Below are positions 1 through 7,884 of a stretch of 36,808 bases of DNA, in pieces. The first letter of the stretch is position 1. Each line of letters starts with the position of its first letter. The stretch comes from Flavobacteriales bacterium (lineage in GTDB: Bacteria; Bacteroidota; Bacteroidia; Flavobacteriales; BACL11): contig NZRO01000012.1 in assembly GCA_002696275.1 (NCBI GenBank), positions 1 to 36,808 on the forward strand. The letters run 5' to 3'. Both the position numbers and the translations under genes were made by a program. Below the pieces are notes generated by a model that was given only the letters and a program-made list of their open reading frames with translations, ran no database searches and was not told where the DNA came from.

Positions 1-296
1 CAATAGACAACTCTTCTACTTATAATGCTAAAAATTATTTTAATTCAAGATTTGAAGAACTAAAGAAGGAATATGAGGAGCTATTATTTGAAATGAATTG
101 GACAAAAATACTATATGAGTCAGAATATTCATTTCAACCTATAACTGGAAAAAATTATCATTTATATAAGAAAAAAAATAATAGTTATTTTTTAAGTATA
201 ATTGAACCTAACCAATGGAACAAAAAGTTTATTGGCACATTTTGTCTTCAAAATAATGGCACCTGGAAAAAAATTGAACAAAATGAACAAAAATGA
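1..296 (+). CDS. DUF2452 family protein, 5' partial
   Basis: The reading frame is open from base 3 without a start, so the gene begins outside the window; 97 codons are visible, ending in TGA at 294-296. The frame shows an acidic helical stretch (FEELKKEYEELL), then the segment YSFQPITGKNYHLY and the pair FLSIIEPNQW / FIGTF. I recognise this pattern from the DUF2452 family of Bacteroidetes, sometimes mislabelled as a GTP-binding protein; no biochemical role is known to me. A shorter start at 93 exists, but the upstream codons also look coding and match the family, so it is not the true start. The stop overlaps the next gene by 14 bp, indicating translational coupling. In flavobacteria this family often sits near photolyase and flavin reductase genes, which agrees with the neighbours here. 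Confidence 0.75.
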   Translation, partial: IDNSSTYNAKNYFNSRFEELKKEYEELLFEMNWTKILYESEYSFQPITGKNYHLYKKKNNSYFLSIIEPNQWNKKFIGTFCLQNNGTWKKIEQNEQK

Positions 297-1182
297 AACT
301 GTTCTAATTACTGGAGAAAATGGATCCTTAGCAAAAAAAGTTAGAGATCAACTTAAACAACTAGGCTATAATGTAATTACATTTACTTCTAGAAAAAATT
401 CCACTAAAAAAAATAGTCATTATTGGAATATTGAAAAAAAAACTCTAAATTTAAAAGTACTTAAAAAATGTGATCATATAATTCATCTTGCTGGTTTTAG
501 TATAATCAAACCATGGACAAATAAAAATAAAAAGTTAATGTATAATAGTCGAGTTCTGTCCTCAAGACTATTGTTTAATGAATGTGAAAAGAACAAGATA
601 TCTATTAAAACTTTTATTTCAGCTTCTGCAATAGGTTACTATAACGAGAGTTCAACAGATGAAAATCATGAAGAATCTAAACCTGGAAATTCGTGGCTTT
701 CAAAATTAGCTCAAGATTGGGAAAAATCAGCAAATATGTTTAATGGAATAGGATCACGAGTAATAAATTTGAGAATTTCATTATTAATTGACAAAGATTC
801 AGGCTTTCTAAACAAATTATTACCATTTATGAAAATAGGAATAGTTCCATTAGTAGGTGGAAAAAACAATAGGTTCGAATATATTCATATTGATGATGCA
901 GTAAATTTTGTTATTTACTCCATTAAAAATTCTAAAATCAATGGACCATACAATTTAGCATCAGATAATAAAATAAATTTGTTTGACTTTTACAAAAAAA
1001 TTACAAAATCCTTAAGTAAAAAATATTTAATAATAAAAATACCAAATATTATTATGAAACTAATACTAGGAGAAAGATTTAAAATAATTAACTCAAACAT
1101 TAAAGTCTCATCAAAAAAGATTATAAACTCGGGATTTCAATTTAAATTTTCAAAAATAATTGACATCATAAAAAAAATATAA
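283..1182 (+). CDS. TIGR01777 family NAD(P)-binding epimerase-like protein
   Basis: A 299-aa extended short-chain dehydrogenase of the TIGR01777 (YfcH/SDR39U1-like) family. Residues 7-17 carry the Rossmann loop (LITGENGSLA, with Ala where the third Gly is common). HLAG follows at about residue 70, and SASAIGYY carries the catalytic Ser/Tyr region. Toward the C-terminus, PLVGGKNNRFEYIHIDD and GPYNLAS are characteristic of the family. The substrate is unknown. I chose the ATG at 283 rather than 202 because the Rossmann strand begins immediately after it, and the longer version reads through the upstream gene in another frame. It overlaps the DUF2452 gene by 14 bp and is followed after 1 bp by the SOUL-MsrA gene. 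An SRPBCC protein, a frequent companion or fusion partner of this epimerase family, lies two genes downstream. Confidence 0.85.
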   Translation: MNKNETVLITGENGSLAKKVRDQLKQLGYNVITFTSRKNSTKKNSHYWNIEKKTLNLKVLKKCDHIIHLAGFSIIKPWTNKNKKLMYNSRVLSSRLLFNECEKNKISIKTFISASAIGYYNESSTDENHEESKPGNSWLSKLAQDWEKSANMFNGIGSRVINLRISLLIDKDSGFLNKLLPFMKIGIVPLVGGKNNRFEYIHIDDAVNFVIYSIKNSKINGPYNLASDNKINLFDFYKKITKSLSKKYLIIKIPNIIMKLILGERFKIINSNIKVSSKKIINSGFQFKFSKIIDIIKKI

Positions 1183-1183
1183 C

Positions 1184-2296
1184 ATGAAAACATATTCGAT
1201 TATAGCAGTAACTCTTACAGTAATATTCTTCTTTATATATAAATACAGTTCATCTAAAGTTACAAAAACAGATGAAAACTATATTGTATTAGATAAATTT
1301 AATGATATTGAAATAAGAGAATATAAAAATCAATTATATGCATCATTTACTCCTAGAAATTATGATGAAAGAAATATGTCCTTTAGAAATATTGCTCCGT
1401 TTATTTTTGGTGACAACTCAAGAAATGAAGAAATAGGTATGACCACACCTGTAGTTATAAAAATGAATAATAATGAAATGGCATTTATTATGCCTAATAG
1501 ATATAATTTAGACAATCTTCCTAAACCAAACAACAAAAAATTAGAAATATATGAAGAAAAAACAAGTAGAAAAGCTGTAATCAAATATTCTGGCTATTCA
1601 AATAAAACAAAAGAATTGAAAATGATTAATAAATTAAAGTCAGAACTTTCAAAAATTAATTTAACTCATAAAAATGATTTTGAATTATTAGTATATAACT
1701 CACCGTATGAGATCATCAATAGAAAAAATGAAATTACAGTGAGTGTTGAATACAACAAAACAAAAAAAATAAAGAATAAAAAAATATATTTTGGATCAGG
1801 ATGCTTCTGGTGTACAGAAGCTGTATTTGAAGATGTTATCGGTGTAGAGAATGTTGTTAGCGGATACTCAGGAGGAAATATAGACAACCCAACATACAAT
1901 CAAGTTACTTCAGGAAGGACTAATCATGCTGAAGTATGTATGATTGAGTATAACGAAGAAATAATAAAACTAGAAGAACTATTAGAAATATTTTTCTTTT
2001 CTCATGACCCCACAACAAAAAATAGACAAGGGAATGATATCGGGACTCATTACCGTTCAATTATTTTATTCAACAATAGTATAGAGGAAGAAATAATTAA
2101 TTCAAAAATAGAAGAATACAATAACAAATATTTTAATAAGAAAATCGTGACTGAAGTAAAAGAATTTTCTAAATTCTTCATTGGAGAGAATTATCATCAA
2201 AATTATTATTTAAACAATCCAAAAAATCCTTATTGTAATAATGTTATAACTCCTAAATTAATAGAAGCTAGAAAAAAATTAAGTAAATATTATTAA
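1184..2296 (+). CDS. msrA: SOUL haem-binding domain fused to peptide-methionine (S)-S-oxide reductase MsrA
   Basis: A 370-aa two-domain protein. Residues 4-20 form a hydrophobic N-terminal segment, either an anchor or a signal peptide without a clear cleavage site. Residues 30-190 match the SOUL/HBP fold: DIEIREY, then a gap, then EEIGMTTPVVIKM, then ELLVYNSPYEIINRKNEITV. Residues 200-365 are MsrA: GSGCFWCTEAVFE with catalytic Cys207 and a second Cys210, GYSGG, and RQGNDIGTHYRS. FIGENYHQNYYLNNP and NPYC at Cys351, a plausible recycling cysteine, complete the domain. MsrA reduces methionine-S-sulfoxide; SOUL proteins bind haem or related hydrophobic ligands. The linker at 190-200 is lysine-rich and the frame is uninterrupted, so this is a true single ORF. 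Spacing of 1 bp on either side places it inside the operon. If exported, it would repair oxidised envelope proteins, which is inference. Confidence 0.88.
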   Translation: MKTYSIIAVTLTVIFFFIYKYSSSKVTKTDENYIVLDKFNDIEIREYKNQLYASFTPRNYDERNMSFRNIAPFIFGDNSRNEEIGMTTPVVIKMNNNEMAFIMPNRYNLDNLPKPNNKKLEIYEEKTSRKAVIKYSGYSNKTKELKMINKLKSELSKINLTHKNDFELLVYNSPYEIINRKNEITVSVEYNKTKKIKNKKIYFGSGCFWCTEAVFEDVIGVENVVSGYSGGNIDNPTYNQVTSGRTNHAEVCMIEYNEEIIKLEELLEIFFFSHDPTTKNRQGNDIGTHYRSIILFNNSIEEEIINSKIEEYNNKYFNKKIVTEVKEFSKFFIGENYHQNYYLNNPKNPYCNNVITPKLIEARKKLSKYY

Positions 2297-2297
2297 A

Positions 2298-2756
2298 ATG
2301 AAACTTACACAACTACATTTTGAACAAAAAATAAATACAGATTTAAGTAATTTATGGGAATTTATTTCCTCTCCAAAAAATTTATCAAAAATAACTCCAA
2401 ATTACATGGACTTTAATATTAAAAGTAAAATTCCTAATAAAATGTATGAAGGACTGATAATTTCATACACGGTTAAACCTATTCTTGGAATAAAACTAAA
2501 TTGGGTTACTGAAATTACTCATATTAAAGATAAAAACTATTTTGTTGATGAACAAAGAAGTGGCCCTTACAAAATGTGGCATCATGAACATATTTTAGAG
2601 GAAACGAATGATGGAATAATAATGAAAGATATTATTTCTTACATACCTCCATATGGAATTATTGGATTAATACTAAATAAATTATTTATTAAAAAACAAG
2701 TAAAAGAAATATTTCAATATAGAACAAAAATTTTAGATAATATCTTTAAAAAATAG
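2298..2756 (+). CDS. SRPBCC-fold ligand-binding protein
   Basis: A 152-aa protein of the START/SRPBCC superfamily (polyketide-cyclase-like, CoxG/YfcH-partner type). It starts with the typical strand and helix (KLTQLHFEQKI, then LWEFISSPKNLSKITP). A long curved sheet (WVTEITHIKDKNYFVDEQRSGPYKMWHHEH) and the C-terminal helix (FQYRTKILDNIF) follow. These proteins hold hydrophobic ligands in a cavity, and no ligand can be read from the sequence. Length is normal for the family. It follows the SOUL-MsrA gene by 1 bp and its last 11 bp overlap the convergent flavin reductase gene. SRPBCC proteins are commonly adjacent or fused to TIGR01777 epimerases, so a joint role with the gene at 283 is likely but unproven. 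Confidence 0.8.
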   Translation: MKLTQLHFEQKINTDLSNLWEFISSPKNLSKITPNYMDFNIKSKIPNKMYEGLIISYTVKPILGIKLNWVTEITHIKDKNYFVDEQRSGPYKMWHHEHILEETNDGIIMKDIISYIPPYGIIGLILNKLFIKKQVKEIFQYRTKILDNIFKK

Positions 2757-3375
2757 GTAACCTTTCTATTCTAGAATAAGGAAACTTAGTTAACATTTGT
2801 AATTTATAGTAAGTATTAAGACCTCCTACAGACAAAGAATCACTGCTTTCAAGATTAAGTGTTCCATCTTCTTCAATAAACAAACTATCAACATATATAT
2901 TTATTATTTCACCAATTATCAAATATGTATTGTTAGATTTAATATCAATTTTTTCTTTGAATTTCAGACCTATCTTAACATCACACTCTTTAACATAAGG
3001 AGCGTAAAATTCTTCAATATATTCCTCAATAAGATTACATGATTGAAATTCTGATATGTGTTTGTCAAACTTAGCTGATGTCCAATGTGCTCTTTCATTA
3101 ATTTTTGAATTTATATGATTTATTGTATAAAACTTTTCTTGTATAATGTTTTCATAAGTATCTCTTCTTACTTTCTCATTTGGCCTAAATATTACACCAA
3201 CTAATGGAGGATTACTTCCTATATGAGTGATAGAGTTAAATACTGCAAGGTTTGTGCCATTTATCTTAGACTTCGTGCCAATTAAACAAGCAGATTTAGG
3301 GCCGGTTATAGAATTTATTAAACGAATTTTAAATCTATAATCTAAATTATTTATGTCATTTTTATTTAGCTTCAT
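2746..3375 (-). CDS. flavin reductase family protein (FMN-binding split barrel)
   Basis: A 209-aa protein with the FMN-binding split-barrel pattern: an N-terminal strand (INSITGPKSACLIGT), the flavin-contacting segment NLAVFNSITHIGSNPPLVGVIFRP, and YTINHI. The family uses NAD(P)H to reduce or bind flavin, and the flavobacterial members with HIGSNPPL are usually found beside cryptochrome/photolyase genes. It is convergent with the SRPBCC gene and overlaps its 3' end by 11 bp. The 5' side carries a perfect 16-bp palindrome (3388-3403) and no TAnnTTTG element, suggesting regulation different from its housekeeping neighbours. Specific substrate and electron partner are unknown. Confidence 0.82.
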   Translation of the reverse strand: MKLNKNDINNLDYRFKIRLINSITGPKSACLIGTKSKINGTNLAVFNSITHIGSNPPLVGVIFRPNEKVRRDTYENIIQEKFYTINHINSKINERAHWTSAKFDKHISEFQSCNLIEEYIEEFYAPYVKECDVKIGLKFKEKIDIKSNNTYLIIGEIINIYVDSLFIEEDGTLNLESSDSLSVGGLNTYYKLQMLTKFPYSRIERLPIF

Positions 3376-3387
3376 TTGAAATATATT

Positions 3388-3403
3388 TTACTAATATTAG
3401 TAA
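3388..3403. promoter_or_regulatory. perfect 16-bp palindrome upstream of the flavin reductase gene
   Basis: TTACTAATATTAGTAA is a perfect inverted repeat ending 13 bp before the flavin reductase start codon. It has no T-run behind it, and its AT-only centre argues against a terminator. The position suits a repressor or activator operator, or a symmetric promoter element. The bound protein is unknown; a MerR-type regulator is common in related clusters but none is in this window. Confidence 0.4.
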
Positions 3404-3418
3404 TGTAAAAAAAAACAT

Positions 3419-3460
3419 AAAAAGAAAGGAATACATTATTAAATATATTCCTTTCTTTTT
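3419..3460 (-). terminator. intrinsic terminator of the gpx-FAS1 operon
   Basis: A perfect 15-bp inverted repeat (arms 3419-3433 and 3446-3460, loop of 12). Read on the - strand, TATTCCTTTCTTTTT is followed shortly by a run of nine T. It starts 19 bp after the stop of the cupredoxin-FAS1 gene. It is the clearest terminator in the window. Confidence 0.85.
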
Positions 3461-3479
3461 CTTTACAATTAAACCTAAC

Positions 3480-5813
3480 CTATTTATTTACTATTTTTTG
3501 AATACTTCCATCTGAATACACTCTGAATAATAGTTGATTTTTTAAATTATCATCAACTTCTACTCCTAAAATATTTAATGTATGTAAATATTTTATATTT
3601 GAATTATTTGATATATCAACTTGTGATGAAATATTCGGTAATAACACCGCATCAATTACATGAACAACTCCATTATCTCCAACTAAATCAACTACAGATA
3701 CCATAGCGTTATCAATATACACATCTCCATTTGGATTTATTGTAATTGTTACATCTGTACCTAAAAGTGTTGAAACTACTTGATTATTTGATAACATCCC
3801 AGACATTACACTATCTTCTACTACATGATGTAATAAAATGTCTTTTAACTGTGGTATATCATTTAAAAGAGCTGTTAGAGTTCCAGCTGGTAAATTATTA
3901 AATGCATTATTTGAAGGAGCAAATACTGTAAATGGCCCAGGACCAGACAATATCCCTTCAAGATCACACGCGTCAATTGCAGTTTTTAATGTAGTATGGT
4001 CTACTGAATTTGAAATTATATCATAAACTGTATTTGATGGAGTTGGTGGAAGTAATACAGCATCAATAACATGTACAACTCCATTATCTCCAATTATATC
4101 AACTACTGTTACCATAGCGTTATCAATGTATACATCTCCATTTGAATTTATTGTTACTAAAACATCAGTTCCTAAAAGCGTTGTAACTATCTGGTTGTTT
4201 GATAACATTCCTGACATTACACTATCTCCAACTACATGATGTAGTAAGATGTCTGTAAGTGCAGGTATATCATTTAATAAAGAAGTTACTGTTCCAGCGG
4301 GTAAATTTCCAAATGCATTGTCTGTAGGAGCAAATACTGTAAATGGTCCAGGTCCTGAAAGTGTTCCATCTAAACTACACGCGTCTATTGCAGCTTTTAA
4401 TGTACTATGATCTATTGAATTTGAAATTATATCATAAACTGTATTAGGAATACATCCACTATTCCAATATGGATTCATAGGATTATCTGGTAAAACTAAT
4501 ACTTCAGTTGCTCCTAAAACAACATTATTTGTATCATTTAAAAAAGTAACATTATGTGTCACATAATCATAAATATAAGCTAATTGACAATCACCACATG
4601 TATCAACAAGTGCAGGACCATCGACAACTCCGTTACAATCAAAATTTGGCAACAGAACAGCATCTACTATATGAACTACTCCATTATCTCCTATTACATC
4701 AGCTAATGTTACTAAAGCGTTATCAATGAACACATTACCATTTGAATCTATTGTTACTGTAACATCAGTTCCTAGTAACGTTGTTACTATTTGATTGTTT
4801 GTTAACATTCCTGACATTACGCTATCCCCTACTACGTGATGTAATAAAATGTCTGTAAGTGCAGGTATGTCATTTAAAAGAGCTGTTAAAGTTCCGGCTG
4901 GTAAATTATTAAATGCATTATCTGTGGGAGCAAATACTGTAAATGGCCCAGGACCAGACAATGTACTCATTAAATTACATGCCATTACAGCCGTATTAAG
5001 TGTGGTATGACTTGGCGAAGCTGAAATAATATCATATACACTATTAGAACTTGTCACAGGAACCATTACAGCATCTATTACATGAACAACTCCATTATCT
5101 CCAACTAAATCAACTACTGTTACTAAAGCGTTATCAATGTATACATCTCCATTTGAATTTATTGTTACTAAAACATCAGTTCCTAGTAATGTTGTTACTA
5201 TTTGATTGTTTGTTAACATTCCTGACATTACACTATCTCCTACTACGTGATGTAATAAAATGTCTGTAAGTGCAGGTATATCATTTAAAAGAGCTGTTAA
5301 AGTTCCAGCTGGCAAATTATTAAATGCATTATCTGTAGGAGCAAATACTGTAAATGGTCCAGGACCAGATAGTGTTGCATCTAGACTACATAAGTCAATC
5401 GCTGTTTCAAGTGTAGTATGATCTACTGAATTTGAAATTATATCATAAACTGTGTTAGGAGGTGACACCACATTTATTGACGCTACCATTCCCAATACCG
5501 CATGACTACCAATTGAACAATCATAATCATAAGAACCTGGTACAGTGAATACATATGAACCAATTGTATCTGGAGAATTTACAGCAGATAAATAAAAGGA
5601 TACAGGATTATTAAAACTGGATCCAGTTTGTGAATTAACATCTCCATTTACATCATGTGTACCACCTGTATTGATCCAGGTTACTGTATCACCCTGATTA
5701 ATGGTTAAAGAAGATGGTAAGTAACTAAAATTGGATGCCTCAATATAATGTTGGGCTGCATTAATGTTGTATATTGTCAGTATAGACAATATAAGAGTAG
5801 TGATTTTTTTCAT
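3480..5813 (-). CDS. secreted cupredoxin with four FAS1 (fasciclin) domains and T9SS tail
   Basis: A 777-aa exported protein. Residues 1-19 are a signal peptide. Residues 20-116 are a plastocyanin/pseudoazurin-like cupredoxin with a complete type 1 copper ligand set by motif: His53, Cys99, His104, Met109. Four FAS1 domains occupy about 121-252, 258-389, 458-589 and 595-726, each opening with VYDIIS and containing GPFTVFAPTDNAF, HHVV and NGVVHVIDAV. Residues 390-457 form a Cys-containing linker (VDTCGDCQLAYIYDY) seen in other Bacteroidetes surface proteins. The C-terminus (LHTLNILGVEV, then LLFRVYSDGSIQKIV) is a T9SS-type sorting tail. FAS1 domains mediate adhesion; the copper site suggests electron transfer or copper binding at the cell surface (inference). 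The gene starts 3 bp after the glutathione peroxidase stop, so the two are probably co-transcribed. Confidence 0.9.
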   Translation of the reverse strand: MKKITTLILSILTIYNINAAQHYIEASNFSYLPSSLTINQGDTVTWINTGGTHDVNGDVNSQTGSSFNNPVSFYLSAVNSPDTIGSYVFTVPGSYDYDCSIGSHAVLGMVASINVVSPPNTVYDIISNSVDHTTLETAIDLCSLDATLSGPGPFTVFAPTDNAFNNLPAGTLTALLNDIPALTDILLHHVVGDSVMSGMLTNNQIVTTLLGTDVLVTINSNGDVYIDNALVTVVDLVGDNGVVHVIDAVMVPVTSSNSVYDIISASPSHTTLNTAVMACNLMSTLSGPGPFTVFAPTDNAFNNLPAGTLTALLNDIPALTDILLHHVVGDSVMSGMLTNNQIVTTLLGTDVTVTIDSNGNVFIDNALVTLADVIGDNGVVHIVDAVLLPNFDCNGVVDGPALVDTCGDCQLAYIYDYVTHNVTFLNDTNNVVLGATEVLVLPDNPMNPYWNSGCIPNTVYDIISNSIDHSTLKAAIDACSLDGTLSGPGPFTVFAPTDNAFGNLPAGTVTSLLNDIPALTDILLHHVVGDSVMSGMLSNNQIVTTLLGTDVLVTINSNGDVYIDNAMVTVVDIIGDNGVVHVIDAVLLPPTPSNTVYDIISNSVDHTTLKTAIDACDLEGILSGPGPFTVFAPSNNAFNNLPAGTLTALLNDIPQLKDILLHHVVEDSVMSGMLSNNQVVSTLLGTDVTITINPNGDVYIDNAMVSVVDLVGDNGVVHVIDAVLLPNISSQVDISNNSNIKYLHTLNILGVEVDDNLKNQLLFRVYSDGSIQKIVNK
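3636..5453 (-). repeat. four near-identical FAS1-coding repeats
   Basis: The four FAS1 domains are encoded at about 5453-5058, 5042-4647, 4442-4047 and 4031-3636, each 396 bp. The central blocks (encoding TVFAPTDNAF to LLGTDV) are almost unchanged at the DNA level, while the first and last 30 codons of each unit differ more. Such identity implies recent duplication or gene conversion. Confidence 0.85.
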
Positions 5814-5816
5814 TTT

Positions 5817-6377
5817 TTATTTAATTAAATTAGTAATTTTTGAACTTAGTGGATCGGTTGTAGAATAAAAATAATCAACTAGATGACCATTTTTATTAAT
5901 AAAATATTTTTGAAAGTTCCATTTCACGCTTGAATCAAGAACTCCATTTAAGTTAGATGATGTTAACCAATTATAAATTGGATGAATCTTATCACCCTTT
6001 ACAATAATTTTTTCTGTCATTAAAAATGTTACCCCATAATTACTTTTACAAAATTCTATTATTTCTTCATGAGTACCGGGTTCTTGTTGTCCAAATTGGT
6101 TGGAAGGACAACCTATAACAACAAGCTCATTCTTATACCTTCTTGACAATTTTTCCAAAGCTTCATATTGATTAGTAAAACCACATTTAGATGCGACATT
6201 CACAAACAAAATGTTTTTACCTTTAAAATTTTCTAAATTAATTGAAGTTCCATCAATATTATTTATTGAGAGTTCAAATGGGAAAGTTTTTGGGGATTTA
6301 GACTTCAAATTCGTATTGTTAAATGAAAATAAAAATGATGTAGTTAATAATAGAATTATTAAATATATATATTTCAT
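5817..6377 (-). CDS. glutathione peroxidase family thiol peroxidase, exported
   Basis: A 186-aa protein starting at the internal ATG (6377), which gives a good hydrophobic signal sequence (MKYIYLIILLLTTSFLFSF). The longer start at 6407 would overlap the upstream gene and bury that signal. The catalytic tetrad is visible: peroxidatic Cys65 in NVASKCGFT, Gln98 in NQFGQQEPG, and Trp153-Asn154 in KWNFQKY. Cys110 in IIEFC sits where thioredoxin-dependent members keep the resolving cysteine, so it probably uses thioredoxin-like donors rather than glutathione. It reduces peroxides, here likely in the periplasm. It lies 7 bp after a small basic ORF and 3 bp before the cupredoxin-FAS1 gene. Confidence 0.9.
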   Translation of the reverse strand: MKYIYLIILLLTTSFLFSFNNTNLKSKSPKTFPFELSINNIDGTSINLENFKGKNILFVNVASKCGFTNQYEALEKLSRRYKNELVVIGCPSNQFGQQEPGTHEEIIEFCKSNYGVTFLMTEKIIVKGDKIHPIYNWLTSSNLNGVLDSSVKWNFQKYFINKNGHLVDYFYSTTDPLSSKITNLIK

Positions 6378-6384
6378 AATATAT

Positions 6385-6567
6385 TTATTTGAATTCAACA
6401 ACTCCATCTGGAAATTTGTTCATAAATAACTCAAGTTGTCTTTCATTTCTTAATGTTACTATCATTTTTTTTGTTCTAAAAACAATTTTTGCTGAAGTGT
6501 TTTTTATGTTATTCAAAACTTCGTTCATTTGTTTCTTTGATTTTCCTCTGTTATATTTTTTTTTCAT
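6385..6567 (-). CDS. small basic hypothetical protein (60 aa)
   Basis: A 60-aa lysine-rich protein: a basic N-terminus (KKKYNRGKSKKQ), then an amphipathic helix and two probable strands (AKIVFRTKKMIVTL) and a short C-terminal helix. I do not recognise a family. It is supported as a real gene by a TAnnTTTG promoter element 30 bp upstream, by the 7-bp spacing to the glutathione peroxidase gene, and by a plausible compact fold. It would be the first gene of the three-gene operon. A nucleic-acid-binding role is possible from charge alone, but unproven. Confidence 0.55.
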   Translation of the reverse strand: MKKKYNRGKSKKQMNEVLNNIKNTSAKIVFRTKKMIVTLRNERQLELFMNKFPDGVVEFK

Positions 6568-6596
6568 TTGTATAATTTTTGTTGTTAAAATCTATA

Positions 6597-6604
6597 CAAA
6601 AATA
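6597..6604 (-). promoter_or_regulatory. -7 promoter element (TATTTTTG) of the gpx operon
   Basis: On the - strand TATTTTTG matches the Bacteroidetes sigma-ABfr -7 consensus TAnnTTTG, with its G 30 bp before the ATG at 6567. No clear TTTG -33 element is seen at the usual distance. Confidence 0.45.
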
Positions 6605-6822
6605 ATAAAAAAATAATATGTATAACTTTTTTTAATAGAAATTATACATTTTTAAAAAAATTAAGAAAATTAACCTAGTGTAATAATTCGAAAAACAAAA
6701 AATATAATGAATAAAATTAATTGAAAAATGGGAAATAGAAAAAAACAATCGTTAAAAAATGATAAATTTAGTTGACTTTTTGAAATTTATAAGCTTCGAA
6801 AAATATATAATTCATAAAATAA

Positions 6823-7884
6823 TTATAATTGATTCATTCTATTAATAAAATTATCCCTAATATTTTTCCAATATAAGTTGAAATCTCCTGGATGATAATT
6901 TTTACTTGGATATAACCTAAGTAAAATATTTTTTGGTCTGTCTAACCACAATAATCCTTTATGATTACTGACTGTTAATGTATTTTTAAATAGAAGAAAT
7001 CTATTTGGTAGTAAAATCCCTTCATGGTCCTTAAGATTACTAATAGTAGAATCATCAGTCCAGTTTATTGGATTTATTGAAGCAATATGATTACCATAAT
7101 CCCAATTATCTGGATAAATACCTTTTGAGAAAGTTCTCCAAGAAAGAAAACAAAATAAATCATTCGATGTCTGACAAGGTGGAATAAAACTAAATTTTTT
7201 CTTAACATCCATTCCGATTAAATAAGACAGTAATAATTTACTAGAAACATCATTATCATACTGTATAAATTCGTTGATTAAACGAACTGCATGGTTGGTA
7301 CCTTGACTGTGTCCAACTAATATAAAAAAACTATCATTATTTATATTATTTATAAAATACTTGAATGATTGTAAGACATCATTAAAAGCTAGATCATATG
7401 CCTTATACCCATTAACTGTATCTATGTAAGAATATATATGCATCTGCCTATAATTTGGAGCATATATATTAGCAATTCCCGCAAAACAAGAAGCCTGATT
7501 TTCTAAACCTAATTTAATTATTTGATCTTTTCCAAAAGATGCAGTATCTGAATTCCATCTATTTGATGAATAAAGTGTAGTTGGATGAATATAAAAAATA
7601 TTAACTTGATAATTTTCAATCAAAGTATCTTTTAAACTTTTAGGTAATAATTTTTCCATATCATCATAATCACTCCTAAAAGCCCAGTTTTTGTGTTTTG
7701 AGTAATCTAAATCATAATTCTCAATTAATGAATCAAAATCAGATTGAGGCACATTATTTTTTTCATAATAATTATAAAATGAATTTTGAGCGTTAGAATG
7801 ATATAAAACTATTAAAGTAAATATTGTAGTGTACTTCACCTTGCATAAAAAAATACTATGTAATAAATTGTTTATACTTAACAT
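6823..7884 (-). CDS. DUF3089 family alpha/beta hydrolase (lipase-like), exported
   Basis: A 353-aa protein of the DUF3089 alpha/beta-hydrolase family. Residues 1-32 form an export signal ending in HSNAQ. VNIFYIHPTTLY and the following W/N-rich segment match the family core, and the nucleophile elbow FILVGHSQGT places Ser193. DUF3089 members are predicted lipases or esterases; the substrate is unknown. I chose the ATG at 7884 because its A is the last base of the umuC stop (TAATG) and a signal peptide follows. The longer frame to 7959 lies wholly inside umuC. The coupling to umuC is unusual for a secreted hydrolase. No terminator hairpin is convincing in 6568-6822. Confidence 0.8.
   Translation of the reverse strand: MLSINNLLHSIFLCKVKYTTIFTLIVLYHSNAQNSFYNYYEKNNVPQSDFDSLIENYDLDYSKHKNWAFRSDYDDMEKLLPKSLKDTLIENYQVNIFYIHPTTLYSSNRWNSDTASFGKDQIIKLGLENQASCFAGIANIYAPNYRQMHIYSYIDTVNGYKAYDLAFNDVLQSFKYFINNINNDSFFILVGHSQGTNHAVRLINEFIQYDNDVSSKLLLSYLIGMDVKKKFSFIPPCQTSNDLFCFLSWRTFSKGIYPDNWDYGNHIASINPINWTDDSTISNLKDHEGILLPNRFLLFKNTLTVSNHKGLLWLDRPKNILLRLYPSKNYHPGDFNLYWKNIRDNFINRMNQL

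Noticed and set aside
202-282. Longer start for the TIGR01777 epimerase
   Set aside because: The extra 27 codons overlap the DUF2452 frame and precede the Rossmann strand without family resemblance.
3636-5453. Regular repeats that could be mistaken for a repeat array
   Set aside because: They are in frame, 396 bp long and encode FAS1 domains of one protein; there are no short direct repeats with unique spacers, so this is not CRISPR.
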